A stretch of DNA of 64,000 nucleotides. Origin: Serratia sp. DD3. Its GTDB lineage: Bacteria; Pseudomonadota; Gammaproteobacteria; Enterobacterales; Enterobacteriaceae. Below the pieces are notes generated by a model that was not told the DNA's origin, did no database searches, and saw only the letters and a program-made list of their open reading frames with translations. Shown piece after piece: positions 35,386-46,455 of the stretch. Position 1 is the first letter of the stretch, and every line of letters starts with the position of its first letter. Location of the stretch: assembly GCF_000496755.2 (NCBI RefSeq), contig NZ_AYKS02000108.1, positions 1-64,000 on the forward strand, given 5' to 3'. The position numbers and the translations under genes were made by a program.

Positions 35386-36342
35386 TTAAATCAGCCCCCA
35401 AGAGCGTAAAAAATAGATCCCCAAGGCGGTAGTAAAGAATGAACCCACCGTGGTGATGGCAATAATATTTGCTGCCAGGGTGGCATTGCCCCCCATCGCT
35501 CGGGTCATTACATAGCTAGCAGCGGCGGTGGGAGAAGCCGAAAACATAAAGATAATGCCCAATGTTGCCCCACGGAAACCACATAGCCACCCACCAGCGG
35601 TCATCAGTAATGGTATCAAAAACAGTTTCGCTGACGATGAAAGCACTGCGACATTGGAAGTGCGGAACATGGCTCGTAGATCAAGGCTGGCCCCGGTGCA
35701 TAACAGCGCCAGTGGCAATGAAAGACCAGAAATATAGCTGCCGGTTTGTTGAATAAATTGCGGCATACCCAGCCCAGTCTGTGCATAGGCCACCCCACTG
35801 AGCAGGCCTAAGATCAGCGGATTCTTCACAATGCTGCGCAACAGTGCCAGGGGATTGATCTTCTGCCCTGGCCCCCCCTGCAAACTGCGCGTCAGGGTAA
35901 TAACCGACAGGACGTTATACAAAACAACAGTGACCGTAAGATACATCGGGGCAATGGCCTTCCCCTGCTCTCCATAGGCGGTTATGGCATAAGCCAGGCC
36001 AATAATCGCGTTATTGGCACGGAACCCGCCCTGTACAAACACGCCACGCTCACGAGGGTTTTTCACCAGCCACTTGGCAGAAAATTCCAGTAACAGGAAG
36101 GTCCCGGTGGTTCCCACCGCACCAAAAATCACCAGGGTCAAATTATCACGTAGCTGAGGATGGTTATTGGCGATACTAAAAAACAGCAGGCAGGGTAACG
36201 CCAAGTTGAATACCAGCTTGGTTGCCCCATCGATAAAAAAATCATCCATTATTCGCCGATGACGCAGCCAGATACCTAGCAATAACATCAACAGATTCGG
36301 TACGGTAACACCAAATGCAAAACTCCATATTTCCCAAGACAT
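35386..36342 (-). CDS. AEC-family (auxin efflux carrier-like) transporter
   Basis: 318 residues with about ten membrane-spanning stretches in the two-bundle AEC arrangement, from WSFAFGVTVPNLLMLLLGIW to a hydrophobic C-terminus. AEC members in bacteria, such as YfdV and MdcF, transport small organic acids, e.g. malonate or malate. The genes around it do not reveal the substrate. It lies between yfgJ and der, a place where E. coli has no such gene, so it may be an insertion in this lineage. Confidence 0.82.
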   Translation of the reverse strand: MSWEIWSFAFGVTVPNLLMLLLGIWLRHRRIMDDFFIDGATKLVFNLALPCLLFFSIANNHPQLRDNLTLVIFGAVGTTGTFLLLEFSAKWLVKNPRERGVFVQGGFRANNAIIGLAYAITAYGEQGKAIAPMYLTVTVVLYNVLSVITLTRSLQGGPGQKINPLALLRSIVKNPLILGLLSGVAYAQTGLGMPQFIQQTGSYISGLSLPLALLCTGASLDLRAMFRTSNVAVLSSSAKLFLIPLLMTAGGWLCGFRGATLGIIFMFSASPTAAASYVMTRAMGGNATLAANIIAITTVGSFFTTALGIYFLRSWGLI

Positions 36343-36455
36343 GGCGTTCCTTAGCTAAGTCAGCAAGAAAAACTCATTGGCAAATGATATACCTGTCACT
36401 CTTCAAGCAGCAGCAATCTCAGGTGTTGATGCCTTAAGATTGCTGCTCTACTGTC

Positions 36456-37943
36456 TTATTTTGATTTTTTCAAGTGACTCATCAAGCGTTTACGTTTGCG
36501 CATCTGATTAGGGGTCAAGGTATTACGCTTACCAGCAAATGGGTTATCCCCCTCTTTGAACTGGATGCGGATTGGTGTGCCCATCACTTTCAATGAACGG
36601 CGGAAGTAATTCATCAGATAGCGTTTGTAGGAGTCCGCCAATTCGCTGACCTGATTACCGTGGATCACCACAATCGGTGGGTTATATCCACCCGCATGGG
36701 CATATTTCAGTTTCACCCTACGGCCACGTACCAACGGTGGCTGGTGGTCATCAACCGCCATCTGCATTATCTTGGTCAGCATTGAGGTATTAACCCGATG
36801 GGTAGCACACTCGTAAGCCTCCTGTACCGATTCGAACAGGTTGCCTACACCGCTACCATGCAGGGCAGAGATAAAGTGCACCCGGGCAAAGTCGACAAAG
36901 CCCAGACGCAAATCAAGCATCTCTTTAACATGTTCCCGGTCTTCCTCACTCATGCCGTCCCATTTATTGACGGCAATCACCAGCGAACGCCCGCTATTGA
37001 GGATAAAACCAAGTAGTGATAAATCCTGATCGGAAATACCTTCGCGGGCATCAATAACCAACAGCACCACGTTGGCATCTTCGATCGCTTGCAGTGTCTT
37101 GATTACCGAAAATTTCTCGACGGTTTCAGTCACCTTGCCACGCTTTCGCACCCCGGCAGTATCAATCAACACATATTCACGCTCATCACGTACCATCGGG
37201 ATATAGATACTGTCACGGGTGGTACCGGGCATGTCATATACCACCACACGCTCCTCACCCAGGATGCGGTTGGTTAGCGTAGACTTACCGACGTTAGGGC
37301 GGCCAACAATCGCCAGCTTGATCGGCAAATCTTGCGGGTTGAAATCATCTTCCGGCTCTTCACCTTCGTCATCGGTCAGCTCGCCATTTTGCTCTGCCCA
37401 ATAAGCCGCATTGGCCTCTTCTTCACTCAGCTCAACGAGTTCCGGTTTTGGCGGAACAAAGGGCACCATGACGTGTTCAATCAGTTGTGTCACCCCACGG
37501 CCATGAGAGGCCGCAATCGGATAAACCTCCCCCAACCCCAACGAATAGAAATCTGCCGTGGCACTATCGGGATCCAAACCATCGGTTTTGTTGGCAACCA
37601 GGAAGGTGGCTTTCTGACGACTACGCAAATGCTGAGCAATCCCCTGGTCTGCTGGCATCAACCCGGCACGGGCATCCACCATGAACAGCACGATGTCTGC
37701 CTCTTCGATAGCCAGCAACGACTGACTAGCCATATGGGTTTCTACACCATCTTCGGTTCCGTCAATACCCCCGGTATCAACAACAATAAATTCGTTACCC
37801 TCTACTTCAGCACGACCATACTTACGGTCTCGCGTTAGCCCAGGGAAATCCGCCACCAACGCATCGCGAGTATGCGTTAAACGGTTAAACAAGGTGGATT
37901 TACCCACATTCGGGCGCCCGACCAGCGCGATGACAGGTATCAT
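36456..37943 (-). CDS. der: Ribosome-assembly GTPase Der (EngA)
   Basis: 495 residues with two consecutive GTPase domains, each starting with GRPNVGKST (about 8-16 and 211-219), an acidic linker (about 165-200), DxxG switches, NKxD motifs (NKTD, NKWD) and a C-terminal KH-like domain (about 380-470). Der acts in late assembly of the 50S subunit. It is essential and highly conserved, and the gene is complete. Confidence 0.97.
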   Translation of the reverse strand: MIPVIALVGRPNVGKSTLFNRLTHTRDALVADFPGLTRDRKYGRAEVEGNEFIVVDTGGIDGTEDGVETHMASQSLLAIEEADIVLFMVDARAGLMPADQGIAQHLRSRQKATFLVANKTDGLDPDSATADFYSLGLGEVYPIAASHGRGVTQLIEHVMVPFVPPKPELVELSEEEANAAYWAEQNGELTDDEGEEPEDDFNPQDLPIKLAIVGRPNVGKSTLTNRILGEERVVVYDMPGTTRDSIYIPMVRDEREYVLIDTAGVRKRGKVTETVEKFSVIKTLQAIEDANVVLLVIDAREGISDQDLSLLGFILNSGRSLVIAVNKWDGMSEEDREHVKEMLDLRLGFVDFARVHFISALHGSGVGNLFESVQEAYECATHRVNTSMLTKIMQMAVDDHQPPLVRGRRVKLKYAHAGGYNPPIVVIHGNQVSELADSYKRYLMNYFRRSLKVMGTPIRIQFKEGDNPFAGKRNTLTPNQMRKRKRLMSHLKKSK

Positions 37944-38022
37944 GGTTGAAGCCTCATTACTTAATAATCAATGTGTTACTGTAAAACCGAATAGATATTG
38001 GCAGCACAGTTTAAAAATACGA

Positions 38023-38048
38023 AACGGCCCCTGACATCAGGAGCCGTT
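38023..38048 (-). terminator. Terminator between bamB and der
   Basis: A stem (AACGGCCCCTGA paired with TCAGGAGCCGTT, one mismatch) in the 156-base gap after bamB is followed on the minus strand by a U-rich stretch. It should limit read-through from the hisS-bamB genes into der. Confidence 0.65.
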
Positions 38049-38099
38049 ATTCACGTCATCTTTCAGACTGCCGCGTGATTAAACTTGGCGATAGACGGC

Positions 38100-39281
38100 T
38101 TAACGCGTAAAAGCGTAAACCTTGCCACCACGCGCCTGGATCAACAACCGGCCATCAGCGTTGATTGGCGCTGACAAGAAGCCTGAACTATCCACTTCAA
38201 GTTGCGATACAAAACGGCCGTCAGTGGTATTAATCCAATGCAGGTAACCTTCTGCATCACCCACCACCAGATAACCATTAATCAGTGCCGGCGATGTGAG
38301 ATTGCGGTGCAACAAGTCACTCTGACGCCACAGGTTGGTACCGCCTTGAGTACTCAGTGCAACCACGGCATCATTCTGATCGACGACATAGATACGGCCT
38401 GCATCAACGATAAAATCATTCACCGAGCCCATATCACGTTTCCACAGGATCTGACCTGAACGCAGATCCAGCGCTGACAGGCTACCATTGTAACCCAATG
38501 CGTACACCACGTTTTCAATAATCACCGGGGTGGTATCCACATCGTTCAAGCGGTCGATCTCTGTCGCCCCCATGGGCTGGGATATACGCTGTTGCCAAAT
38601 CAGTTGCCCTTGTTGCATCAACACGGCGCTCACTCGGCCACTGTCACCACCCACAATGGCGGCACCAAATGCGGTTGCTGGCGCTGACTCCCCCCGCAGT
38701 GATAATGAAGGAACATCCAGGTTAACCGTCCACTTGATGGTGCCATCCGCTTCGTTCAATGCTTGCAGTTGGCCATTGCTGGTATGGATCAGCACCAAAC
38801 CATCGGCAACCACCGGGCGGGAAAGTGCCTCACCGGCCACCTTCGCTTGCCATGCAACTTGACCATCACTGGTATTCAGCGCATAAACCACGGCTTTCTC
38901 ACTGCCGACATAAATCTTGGAACCAGAAACCGTCAGGCCCCCGGACAACAGCGCAGGCTGATTGCGGGTGTAGAACTTGGTTTTCTCGGAAAGATCAACC
39001 TTCCACTTTTCTTTACCATCAGCCAGATCCAGCGCTTTGACCGTACCACGACGATCAGCCGCATAAACGGTACTGTCCTGATAAGCAGGACGCAGATGGG
39101 AGTAATAATCACCGATACCACTACCTACAGAAGTGCTCCAGGTCTTGGTTGGTGTGAATTGATTTTCAACCTTTGGCAATGGTGACATGACGACAACATC
39201 TTCTTCACCACCAAACAGTGAACAGCCACTCAGCAAGGCGACGGAAACCAGCCCGACCAAGAGTGTTTTACGCAATTGCAT
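38100..39281 (-). CDS. bamB: Outer-membrane assembly lipoprotein BamB
   Basis: 393 residues. A lipoprotein signal ends at C20 (LLSGC), followed by an eight-bladed beta-propeller of PQQ-like repeats (for example AVVYALNTSDGQVAWQ and YNGSLSALDLRSGQILW). It is the BamA-binding scaffold of the BAM complex on the periplasmic face of the outer membrane. yfgM ends 11 bases before its start, so they are translated from one message. Confidence 0.96.
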   Translation of the reverse strand: MQLRKTLLVGLVSVALLSGCSLFGGEEDVVVMSPLPKVENQFTPTKTWSTSVGSGIGDYYSHLRPAYQDSTVYAADRRGTVKALDLADGKEKWKVDLSEKTKFYTRNQPALLSGGLTVSGSKIYVGSEKAVVYALNTSDGQVAWQAKVAGEALSRPVVADGLVLIHTSNGQLQALNEADGTIKWTVNLDVPSLSLRGESAPATAFGAAIVGGDSGRVSAVLMQQGQLIWQQRISQPMGATEIDRLNDVDTTPVIIENVVYALGYNGSLSALDLRSGQILWKRDMGSVNDFIVDAGRIYVVDQNDAVVALSTQGGTNLWRQSDLLHRNLTSPALINGYLVVGDAEGYLHWINTTDGRFVSQLEVDSSGFLSAPINADGRLLIQARGGKVYAFTR

Positions 39282-39292
39282 GGGAATTCCCC

Positions 39293-39913
39293 TTAGCTGG
39301 ACAAATTATTCAACTTCATGCGCATTATTGGCACAAGCGCCTGAGAATCATTTGATTCAATACCTTTACTATAAGCTTCCTGTGCACCCTTGCTATCACC
39401 TTTTGCCAACAGCACATCACCGCGCACATCTTGCATCATAGTCACCCAACCCGCACCTTTCACACTTTCCAGTGTTTTCAGTGCTTCATCCAGCTTTTTC
39501 TGCTGCAACTGCACGCGAGCCAGGCGCAAGTTAACTAACGCCTGCAGGTTTTCATCTTTCGCCTGCCCTTGTGCCAGAACCAATTGTTGTTCTGCTTTAG
39601 CAAAATCACCTTGCTCGGCAAAATTCCTTGCCAGTTGCAGTGCCGCAAAGACACCATAATTATTGCTGTTAGCCTGGATAAACTTTTCTGCTCCCGCCAC
39701 TTCTTCCGCTTTACCGGAAGCGAGTACCGTCATAGCCTGCTCATAAGACTCAGAAGCCGCCATCATGTTGGTGTTTTGGTGATTCTGCCAGTAGCGCCAA
39801 CCAACCAGGGCACCAATACCGAGCACAACCCCCACAGCCAACGCTTTGCCGTTTTCAACAAAAAAACGTCGTAAAGCATCAACCTGTTCGTTTTCATTGG
39901 AATAGACTTCCAC
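39293..39913 (-). CDS. yfgM: Periplasmic chaperone-network protein YfgM
   Basis: 206 residues: a short cytoplasmic N-terminus, one transmembrane helix (about 24-43, LAVGVVLGIGALVGWRYW) and a periplasmic TPR-like domain. It works with PpiD near SecYEG and influences the Rcs response in E. coli. It sits between hisS and bamB as in E. coli, 13 bases after the hisS stop. Confidence 0.95.
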   Translation of the reverse strand: MEVYSNENEQVDALRRFFVENGKALAVGVVLGIGALVGWRYWQNHQNTNMMAASESYEQAMTVLASGKAEEVAGAEKFIQANSNNYGVFAALQLARNFAEQGDFAKAEQQLVLAQGQAKDENLQALVNLRLARVQLQQKKLDEALKTLESVKGAGWVTMMQDVRGDVLLAKGDSKGAQEAYSKGIESNDSQALVPIMRMKLNNLSS

Positions 39914-39926
39914 GGCGACCCTCTCT

Positions 39927-41201
39927 TTAACTTAACATCGAAGCCAGGCGCATCGCGACTTCGCTTTGCCCCAGCGTTTCTTGTTCACCACTTTGCAGGT
40001 CTTTTACCACCACCTGCTGTGCCGCCACTTCATTCTCCCCCAGGATCAGGGCAATGCGCGCACCCCATTTATCAGCACGGGTGATCTGCTTTTTGAAGTT
40101 GCCACCGCCGTAGTTGGTCATCAGTTTAATCTGCGGTATGGCATCACGCACTTGCTCTGCCAACAACATCGCTGCACTCTGTGTGCCGACACCACTTGAG
40201 ATGACATAGACATCAATGGTGGCAGGCGCCTTGAAATCCGGGTTCACCGCTTGAACCAGCAACACCAGACGTTCCATTCCCATGGCAAAACCAACAGCCG
40301 GGGTGGCCCGTCCGCCCAGTTGTTCCACCAGTCCATCATAGCGACCACCTGCACAAACCGTACCTTGGGCACCCAAACTGTTGGTGACCCACTCAAACAC
40401 CGTACGATTATAATAATCTAAACCCCGTACCAGACGTTGGTTTACTGTATAGGGAATACCCGCCTGCTGTAGATGCTCACACAATCCAGCAAAATGAATT
40501 CTCGACTCTTCATCCAGATAGTCACCCAAAGAGGGTGCATCATTAAGCAGGGCTTGCACCTGCGGATTTTTTGAGTCCAACACACGCAGTGGGTTGCTAT
40601 ACATGCGACGTTTGCAGTCTTCGTCCAATTGATCCTGATGTTGCTCAAGGAAAGCCACCAGCGCATCACGGTAATTAGCCCGCGCTTCCAGCGAACCAAT
40701 CGAGTTCAGCTCCAGTTTGACGTGTTCAGCAATCCCCAACGCCTTCCACCAACGGGCGGTCAGCAAAATCAGCTCGGCATCAATATCCGGCCCAGGTAAA
40801 CCAAAAACCTCAACCCCTAACTGGTGAAACTGGCGATAACGCCCTTTTTGCGGACGCTCGTAGCGAAACATCGGCCCGACGTACCACAAGCGCTGCTCTT
40901 GATTATACAGCAGCCCATGTTCAATACCGGCACGAACACAGCCCGCGGTTCCTTCAGGTCGCAATGTCAGGCTTTCACCGTTGCGATCCTCGAAGGTATA
41001 CATCTCTTTTTCTACAACATCGGTCACTTCACCAATGGCGCGTTTAAATAGCGGAGTCTGCTCAACAATAGGGATACGAATTTCGCTATATCCATAGCTG
41101 GCCAGCACTTGCTTGAGTGTGCCTTCAATTCGCTGCCATAATGCCGTTTCTTCCGGCAGGTAATCGTTCATGCCGCGAATGGCTTGAATGCTTTTTGCCA
41201 C
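39927..41201 (-). CDS. hisS: Histidyl-tRNA synthetase
   Basis: 424 residues, a class II synthetase. Motif 2 appears as [17 protein letters not shown], motif 3 as GFAMGMERL, and the histidine-specific block as [13 protein letters not shown]. The C-terminal anticodon-binding domain covers about 330-424. It attaches histidine to its tRNA. The start [16 protein letters not shown] matches homologues. Confidence 0.97.
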   Translation of the reverse strand: MAKSIQAIRGMNDYLPEETALWQRIEGTLKQVLASYGYSEIRIPIVEQTPLFKRAIGEVTDVVEKEMYTFEDRNGESLTLRPEGTAGCVRAGIEHGLLYNQEQRLWYVGPMFRYERPQKGRYRQFHQLGVEVFGLPGPDIDAELILLTARWWKALGIAEHVKLELNSIGSLEARANYRDALVAFLEQHQDQLDEDCKRRMYSNPLRVLDSKNPQVQALLNDAPSLGDYLDEESRIHFAGLCEHLQQAGIPYTVNQRLVRGLDYYNRTVFEWVTNSLGAQGTVCAGGRYDGLVEQLGGRATPAVGFAMGMERLVLLVQAVNPDFKAPATIDVYVISSGVGTQSAAMLLAEQVRDAIPQIKLMTNYGGGNFKKQITRADKWGARIALILGENEVAAQQVVVKDLQSGEQETLGQSEVAMRLASMLS

Positions 41202-41294
41202 GTGAGTTCTCTGTCTGTTTAGATCAAAATAAACCTGATTATAGGGACTTTACCATCTACTGTTCAACGCGGATGAAAACCCCGTATCACTTAT

Positions 41295-42416
41295 CTACTC
41301 ATCCAACTGGTTGACAACTATACGATTGGCGTTATCCAGCATCGCTGCCTTGGCACGAATTTTCGCTTCCAATTGGTCAATCATCTGTTCATTATCAAAG
41401 CGCTCTTTCTGACGCACGCCATCTTCGTAGAAACCACTCTTATTGTGCCCCCCGGTTACGCCTAGGGTAGACACCAGCGCTTCGCCGGGACCATTGACGA
41501 CACAACCGATAATCGAGACATCCATCGGCGTAATGATATCCTCCAGACGTTGCTCCAGCGCATTAACCGTCGCAATAACATCAAACTCCTGACGGGAACA
41601 GGTTGGGCAAGCAATGAAGTTAATACCACGCGCACGGATACGTAATGATTTCAGAATATCAAAACCCACTTTCACTTCTTCTATCGGATCAGCCGCCAGG
41701 GAAATACGCAGAGTATCGCCAATGCCTTCCGACAACAGCATCCCCAGGCCAATGGCCGACTTCACCGAACCACTGCGGGCACCACCGGCTTCAGTTATGC
41801 CCAAGTGTAGCGGTTGAGCAATACGACCAGCCAGCAAGCGATAAGACTGTACCGCCAAAAAGACATCGGATGCCTTTACACTGACTTTGAACTGATCAAA
41901 ATTGAGGCGTTGAAGAATATCCACATGACGCATGGCAGATTCCACCAAGGCCTCCGGCGTGGGCTCACCGTATTTTTCCTGAATGTCTTTCTCCAGCGAA
42001 CCGCCATTAACACCAATACGGATCGGGATATTTTTGTCACGAGCGCAATCCACTACGGCACGAATACGCGACTCATTACCAATATTGCCAGGGTTGATAC
42101 GCAAGCAGTCAACACCGTATTCGGCCACCTGCAAGGCAATGCGGTAATCAAAATGGATATCAGCCACCAGCGGTACGTTAACCTGCTGCTTAATCAGGCG
42201 AAATGCCTCTGCTGCATCCATGGTAGGAACTGAAACGCGGACGATATCAACGCCAACGCGCTCCAGCGCTTTGATCTGAGCCACTGTCGCGGCAACATCA
42301 GTCGTCCTGGTATTGGTCATCGATTGCACGGCAATCGGTGCACCATCGCCAATAGGCACATTACCAACGTAAATACGCGTAGATTTACGGCGGTTAATGG
42401 GCGTTTGGTTATGCAT
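41295..42416 (-). CDS. ispG: 4-hydroxy-3-methylbut-2-enyl-diphosphate synthase
   Basis: 373 residues from [18 protein letters not shown]; an extra Met one codon earlier is possible. A [4Fe-4S] enzyme of the MEP isoprenoid pathway. The N-terminal TIM barrel is followed by the cluster domain, whose cysteines are in [10 protein letters not shown] and [13 protein letters not shown]; a conserved Glu lies in the latter. It depends on the Isc machinery encoded 10 kb downstream. Confidence 0.97.
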   Translation of the reverse strand: MHNQTPINRRKSTRIYVGNVPIGDGAPIAVQSMTNTRTTDVAATVAQIKALERVGVDIVRVSVPTMDAAEAFRLIKQQVNVPLVADIHFDYRIALQVAEYGVDCLRINPGNIGNESRIRAVVDCARDKNIPIRIGVNGGSLEKDIQEKYGEPTPEALVESAMRHVDILQRLNFDQFKVSVKASDVFLAVQSYRLLAGRIAQPLHLGITEAGGARSGSVKSAIGLGMLLSEGIGDTLRISLAADPIEEVKVGFDILKSLRIRARGINFIACPTCSRQEFDVIATVNALEQRLEDIITPMDVSIIGCVVNGPGEALVSTLGVTGGHNKSGFYEDGVRQKERFDNEQMIDQLEAKIRAKAAMLDNANRIVVNQLDE

Positions 42417-42463
42417 CACTCACTCTCCACTGCGGCGAATTTCTAACAACAATAACCGCGTAA

Positions 42464-43513
42464 TTACTGCTCTGGAACCGTCAGACGAGCAACACGGTTT
42501 GCCTTAACAAACCGGCTTAAATCCACCGGATTACCTTGGAATTGGATCTGTACCGCAGCCGGGATACCAATAGTCAATTTATACGGTGGTGTACCCACCA
42601 GATTTAGACTGGTACCGCTTTTCTGGACGCCGCTGAATAATGACTTACCGGTAGCGTCAATCACCTGCAACCAGCAATCACCAGAAAAATCCATCACCAA
42701 CGCATTGGCATCTGCTACTGATTCAGTCGCCGCTCCAGTAGGTAGTGGATTGGTGGTAGCAGAGGTCGCTGTGGTTGCATCCGGAGCTGTGGTTACATCC
42801 GGAATAGTTGCCTGGCCCGGAATAGTTGCTTGGCTTGGCGCAACCACATTACTCGGTTGTGGTGCCACAGCCTGAGGGCTAGCCGTCTCAGGGGTAGTCA
42901 CCAAAGGAGCCGTCACCGGCGCCACTGCGGGTTGAGAGGTTGCCGTATCGGTTGCTGATGCTGCATGACTATCGGGATCGAGTGCTGAAGCGCCATTATC
43001 CACATTACCGTCAACCGAAGCAGCAGATTGGCTTTCATTATCGCGCTGAGAAAGTTGCGCCGTAGAGTGATCAACCATGGCGGCGATCTCTTCCTGCTGC
43101 GCCTTATGATTTTGCCACCACCAGGCAAACGTCAATCCCACCACCACACACACCACCAGCCAAGTAAAGCTCATCAACCAACCATCACGTTTCTTGCGAC
43201 GCTTGTTCATTGAGAGCCCTGGCATATGAGGCAATTTAGTGACTTTGGATGACGCCTGTTTACCTAGCGCGAGTAACAGTTCATCTTCTGGTAAATGCAC
43301 CAACTTGGCATAGGAACGGATATAACCACGCACAAACGTCGAAGCCAGATCGGCTGAGAGGTTATCCTCTTCGATGTCGCGCACGGTAGAGTTTTTTAGA
43401 CACAGGCGATCTGCAACCGCCTGTTGGCTCAGGCCAAGTTGTTCACGGGCCTGACGCAAACGCTGGCCTGTCGTCATAGGTACAGTTTTATCTTGAGAGT
43501 CTTCAGTATTCAT
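42464..43513 (-). CDS. rodZ: Cytoskeleton protein RodZ
   Basis: 349 residues. An N-terminal XRE-like HTH (about 18-85, [20 protein letters not shown]) binds MreB in homologues and not mainly DNA. A basic segment, one transmembrane helix (about 113-134) and a long Pro/Thr/Ala-rich periplasmic linker with short repeats (GQATIP twice) follow, then a DUF4115 beta domain (about 265-345). It keeps the rod shape with MreBCD. Its start overlaps the end of pilW by 11 bases. Confidence 0.94.
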   Translation of the reverse strand: MNTEDSQDKTVPMTTGQRLRQAREQLGLSQQAVADRLCLKNSTVRDIEEDNLSADLASTFVRGYIRSYAKLVHLPEDELLLALGKQASSKVTKLPHMPGLSMNKRRKKRDGWLMSFTWLVVCVVVGLTFAWWWQNHKAQQEEIAAMVDHSTAQLSQRDNESQSAASVDGNVDNGASALDPDSHAASATDTATSQPAVAPVTAPLVTTPETASPQAVAPQPSNVVAPSQATIPGQATIPDVTTAPDATTATSATTNPLPTGAATESVADANALVMDFSGDCWLQVIDATGKSLFSGVQKSGTSLNLVGTPPYKLTIGIPAAVQIQFQGNPVDLSRFVKANRVARLTVPEQ

Positions 43514-44252
43514 TAGCTAAGAACTGCTGGTGCTGTTTGGATTGTGGAAAACTTCGCGCTAACTGTTTGCCATAGCGTTGAACGCTATCCTGACGGTCTG
43601 CTAACGCGGCGAAACGAATCTGTAACCATAAACTGTCGGCACTGGCCGGCAAAACATGTTGATAACTATCTAATAAAATTTGCGCCTGTGCACGATTCCC
43701 TTCTCCAAATTGTTTCTCGGCTTCCACCAACAGTGGAACACCTTTATCGGGATCAATCTTTAATGCTCGAGTTAATAATTTACGAGCTTCATCCGTTTGC
43801 CCAGCCTTGAGGAAACAATAACCCGCGTTCTCAAGGCTATCAGCAACCTGTCCATCATCGGGTGCCTGCATCGCTGCGCTAAACTGCTGTTGAGCCTGTA
43901 CATACTGCCCTAAACTACAGAGAAACGCACCGTAATTATTCAATACTGTGCCATTGCCTGGTGCGAGCTTGAGCGCTTGCTGATAATAGTGCTGCGCAGC
44001 AGCATTATCTGCTACCCGCTGATTATAGAGTGCCATACCCAACTGGGTACGATAATCTTGCGGTGCCACATCGAGCGCTTTTTGCAGATTTTTTCTCGCC
44101 GACGGCATATCACCCTGATGGAGATACGCCAGCCCCAGTTGTAAACGGGTCTGACCGGCTGCCGAGTCAGGCTCGTCTTGATCCGGTTGCGAGCTTGAGC
44201 AACCCACCAACAAACTGGTTGCCAATAACACACTCCACAATTTCAGCTTCAT
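43503..44252 (-). CDS. pilW: PilW/PilF-like TPR lipoprotein
   Basis: About 249 residues from [18 protein letters not shown]; an ATG ten codons earlier (44282) also has a good ribosome site. The lipobox LLVGC is followed by five or six TPR units (such as [26 protein letters not shown], in part). PilW/PilF pilots the type IV pilus secretin to the outer membrane. No other pilus genes lie nearby, and orthologues occupy this locus before rodZ in related gamma-proteobacteria. Confidence 0.85.
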   Translation of the reverse strand: MKLKLWSVLLATSLLVGCSSSQPDQDEPDSAAGQTRLQLGLAYLHQGDMPSARKNLQKALDVAPQDYRTQLGMALYNQRVADNAAAQHYYQQALKLAPGNGTVLNNYGAFLCSLGQYVQAQQQFSAAMQAPDDGQVADSLENAGYCFLKAGQTDEARKLLTRALKIDPDKGVPLLVEAEKQFGEGNRAQAQILLDSYQHVLPASADSLWLQIRFAALADRQDSVQRYGKQLARSFPQSKQHQQFLANEY

Positions 44253-44349
44253 GCTTGTACTTATCCCCTTACCTGATGCCATCTGTTCCCCCGCTAGATT
44301 AGTACAAACATAGCAGGCTATTAGATAACAAAAAATAATGTGACAAGGG

Positions 44350-45546
44350 TCAGACCGTTCGTATGTTGATAGGTTCCCCGGCTATTTTCTTTTTCAGGGT
44401 ACGCTTGGTGCGATCGATCACTTCCCCCGCTAACTGACCACAGGCCGCATCGATATCATCGCCACGGGTTTTACGAACAATAGTCGTAAAACCGTATTCC
44501 ATCAATACTTTGGAGAAACGATCGACACGACTATTCGAGCTGCGTCCAAAAGGTGCCCCAGGGAATGGGTTCCAAGGGATCAAATTGATCTTGCATGGGG
44601 TATCTTTCAACACTTCCGCCAGTTGGTGCGCATCATCCGTACTGTCGTTGATCTGGTCCAACATTACATACTCTACAGTGACTCGCCCCTGGTTGGCATT
44701 GGATTTAGCCAAATAACGGCGAACGGCGGCCAGAAAAGCGTCGATATTGTATTTACGGTTAATCGGTACGATTTCATCACGGATAGTATCATTCGGCGCA
44801 TGCAGCGAAATAGCCAACGCCACATCAATCATATCCCCAAGCTTGTCTAACGCGGGCACCACGCCTGAAGTGGACAACGTAACACGACGCTTGGACAGGC
44901 CAAAACCGAAGTCATCCAGCATGATTTCCATCGCTGGTACCACATTATTCAAGTTGAGCAGCGGTTCGCCCATCCCCATCATCACCACATTGGTAATGGG
45001 GCGCTGGCCGCTCACTTTCTGGGCACCAATGATTTTAGCTGCACGCCAAACCTGCCCGATGATTTCCGACACCCGCAGGTTACGGTTAAACCCTTGCTGC
45101 GCCGTTGAACAGAATTTGCACTCTAGTGCACAACCTACCTGGGAAGAGACGCACAACGTCGCGCGGTCGGCCTCTGGAATATAGACCGTTTCAACCTGCT
45201 GATCCCCTACCTTTAATGCCCATTTGATGGTGCCATCTGCTGAGCGCTGTTCCGCTGCCACCTCAGGTGCGCGGATTTCAGCCACACTCTGCAACTTATT
45301 ACGCAAGACCTTGTTGATATCGGTCATTTGCTCAAAGTCATCGCTGCAATAGTGGTACATCCACTTCATCACCTGATCGGCACGAAAGGGCTTTTCACCC
45401 ATATTGATAAAAAACTCACGCAGTTGCTGACGATTCAAATCCAGCAGATTAATTTTATTCGTTACTGGTTGTTCCGTTTGCACAGCAGGGTCTGCCAATA
45501 AATTATTTTCAGACAAGGTATATTCGGTCGCGGTAGGTTCTAACAT
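44350..45546 (-). CDS. rlmN: Dual-specificity 23S rRNA/tRNA adenine C2-methyltransferase
   Basis: 398 residues from the ATG at 45546 ([11 protein letters not shown]), the length in Yersinia; the frame opens further upstream but without homology. A radical SAM enzyme: the CX3CX2C motif is in [14 protein letters not shown], and the catalytic cysteines include one in [10 protein letters not shown]. It methylates A2503 of 23S rRNA and A37 of several tRNAs. pilW and rodZ follow on the same strand. Confidence 0.96.
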   Translation of the reverse strand: MLEPTATEYTLSENNLLADPAVQTEQPVTNKINLLDLNRQQLREFFINMGEKPFRADQVMKWMYHYCSDDFEQMTDINKVLRNKLQSVAEIRAPEVAAEQRSADGTIKWALKVGDQQVETVYIPEADRATLCVSSQVGCALECKFCSTAQQGFNRNLRVSEIIGQVWRAAKIIGAQKVSGQRPITNVVMMGMGEPLLNLNNVVPAMEIMLDDFGFGLSKRRVTLSTSGVVPALDKLGDMIDVALAISLHAPNDTIRDEIVPINRKYNIDAFLAAVRRYLAKSNANQGRVTVEYVMLDQINDSTDDAHQLAEVLKDTPCKINLIPWNPFPGAPFGRSSNSRVDRFSKVLMEYGFTTIVRKTRGDDIDAACGQLAGEVIDRTKRTLKKKIAGEPINIRTV

Positions 45547-45627
45547 AAAAGGTCTCTCAGCCTCGTTATTACACGTTATGGCTCTAAAGAAGAAAAAGCA
45601 GTCAATGTGTCTGCGGTTTACCGATTG

Positions 45628-45681
45628 CACCATGAACAATTACACCATGGATCAATTACACCATGTGCGGATTACACAATG
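45628..45681. repeat. Short tandem repeat, units of 15-16 bp
   Basis: Four units begin with CACCATG (45628, 45643, 45659) or CACAATG (45675), joined by variable bases ending in ATTA. The period is 15, 16 and 16 bases. The array lies upstream of rlmN in the ndk-rlmN gap. It has no evident coding role. Confidence 0.75.
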
Positions 45682-45691
45682 ACAGAAAAAA

Positions 45692-45722
45692 TGCGCCCTG
45701 GGCAGTTCACTCCCAGGGCGCA
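45692..45722 (-). terminator. Rho-independent terminator after ndk
   Basis: A perfect 11-bp stem (TGCGCCCTGGG and CCCAGGGCGCA) with a 9-base loop is followed on the minus strand by six U. It lies about 150 bases after the ndk stop. Confidence 0.8.
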
Positions 45723-45872
45723 GCATTGTACAAATATTAATAACTCATTTCCACGTCTGAACGGCTTTCCAGTCATTTTTATTGTATCTACCAGTTACCG
45801 TAAAGAGTCAATAATGTGAGTGACAACTCTTTTGCAACGAAACAATGACTCTCGATGCGGATTTATACGCTT

Positions 45873-46298
45873 TTAGCGTGGGCAGAGTTCACTTTCAGTA
45901 AAGAAATAAGCAATTTCACGCTGAGCAGATTCTACAGCGTCTGAGCCATGTACCGCATTGGCGGTAAAGCTGTCTGCATAATCGGCACGCAAGGTACCCG
46001 CGAGCGCGTTGTCTGGGTTGGTTGCCCCCATGATATCACGGTTACGTTGTACGGCATTTTCCGCTTCTAGTACCTGAACCATAACTGGCCCGGAAGTCAT
46101 AAACTCTACCAAGCCATTGAAGAATGGACGGTCTTTATGCTCGGCGTAGAAACCTTCCGCCTGTTCACGGGTCATACGCAACATTTTAGATGCAATAATT
46201 TTGAAACCTGCACGCTCAAAGCGAGCGTAAATTGCGCCAATATCATTGTTAGCTACAGCGTTAGGTTTAATAATGGAAAAGGTACGTTCTACGGTCAT
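45873..46298 (-). CDS. ndk: Nucleoside diphosphate kinase
   Basis: 141 residues from [15 protein letters not shown]; the first eight codons of the open frame (from 46322) are not homologous. It equalises NTP pools by phosphorelay through active-site H117 (NAVHGSD). The length and sequence are typical of enterobacteria, and the gene is complete. Confidence 0.97.
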   Translation of the reverse strand: MTVERTFSIIKPNAVANNDIGAIYARFERAGFKIIASKMLRMTREQAEGFYAEHKDRPFFNGLVEFMTSGPVMVQVLEAENAVQRNRDIMGATNPDNALAGTLRADYADSFTANAVHGSDAVESAQREIAYFFTESELCPR

Positions 46299-46455
46299 GA
46301 TGGCCTCTATTATAGTTTCCAAAACAGGCCGTACATCGAAGATACGGCCCTATCGAGTGGCGCAGATTATATGTCCACCGTTAACAATTTCCTATGCAAA
46401 AATATACATTTCTTTAAAAATAAATGATCGTAATCACTCAATATCGTGATGTTTT

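Larger units (their letters stand above)
45547..45872. other. Spacer between ndk and rlmN
   Basis: A 326-base stretch with no gene. It contains the probable ndk terminator (45692-45722), a short tandem repeat (45628-45681) and presumably the rlmN promoter. I could not settle on a -35/-10 pair. Confidence 0.5.

Noticed and set aside
37332..37838. 168-codon plus-strand frame opposite der
   Set aside because: Antisense shadow of a strongly conserved GTPase gene.
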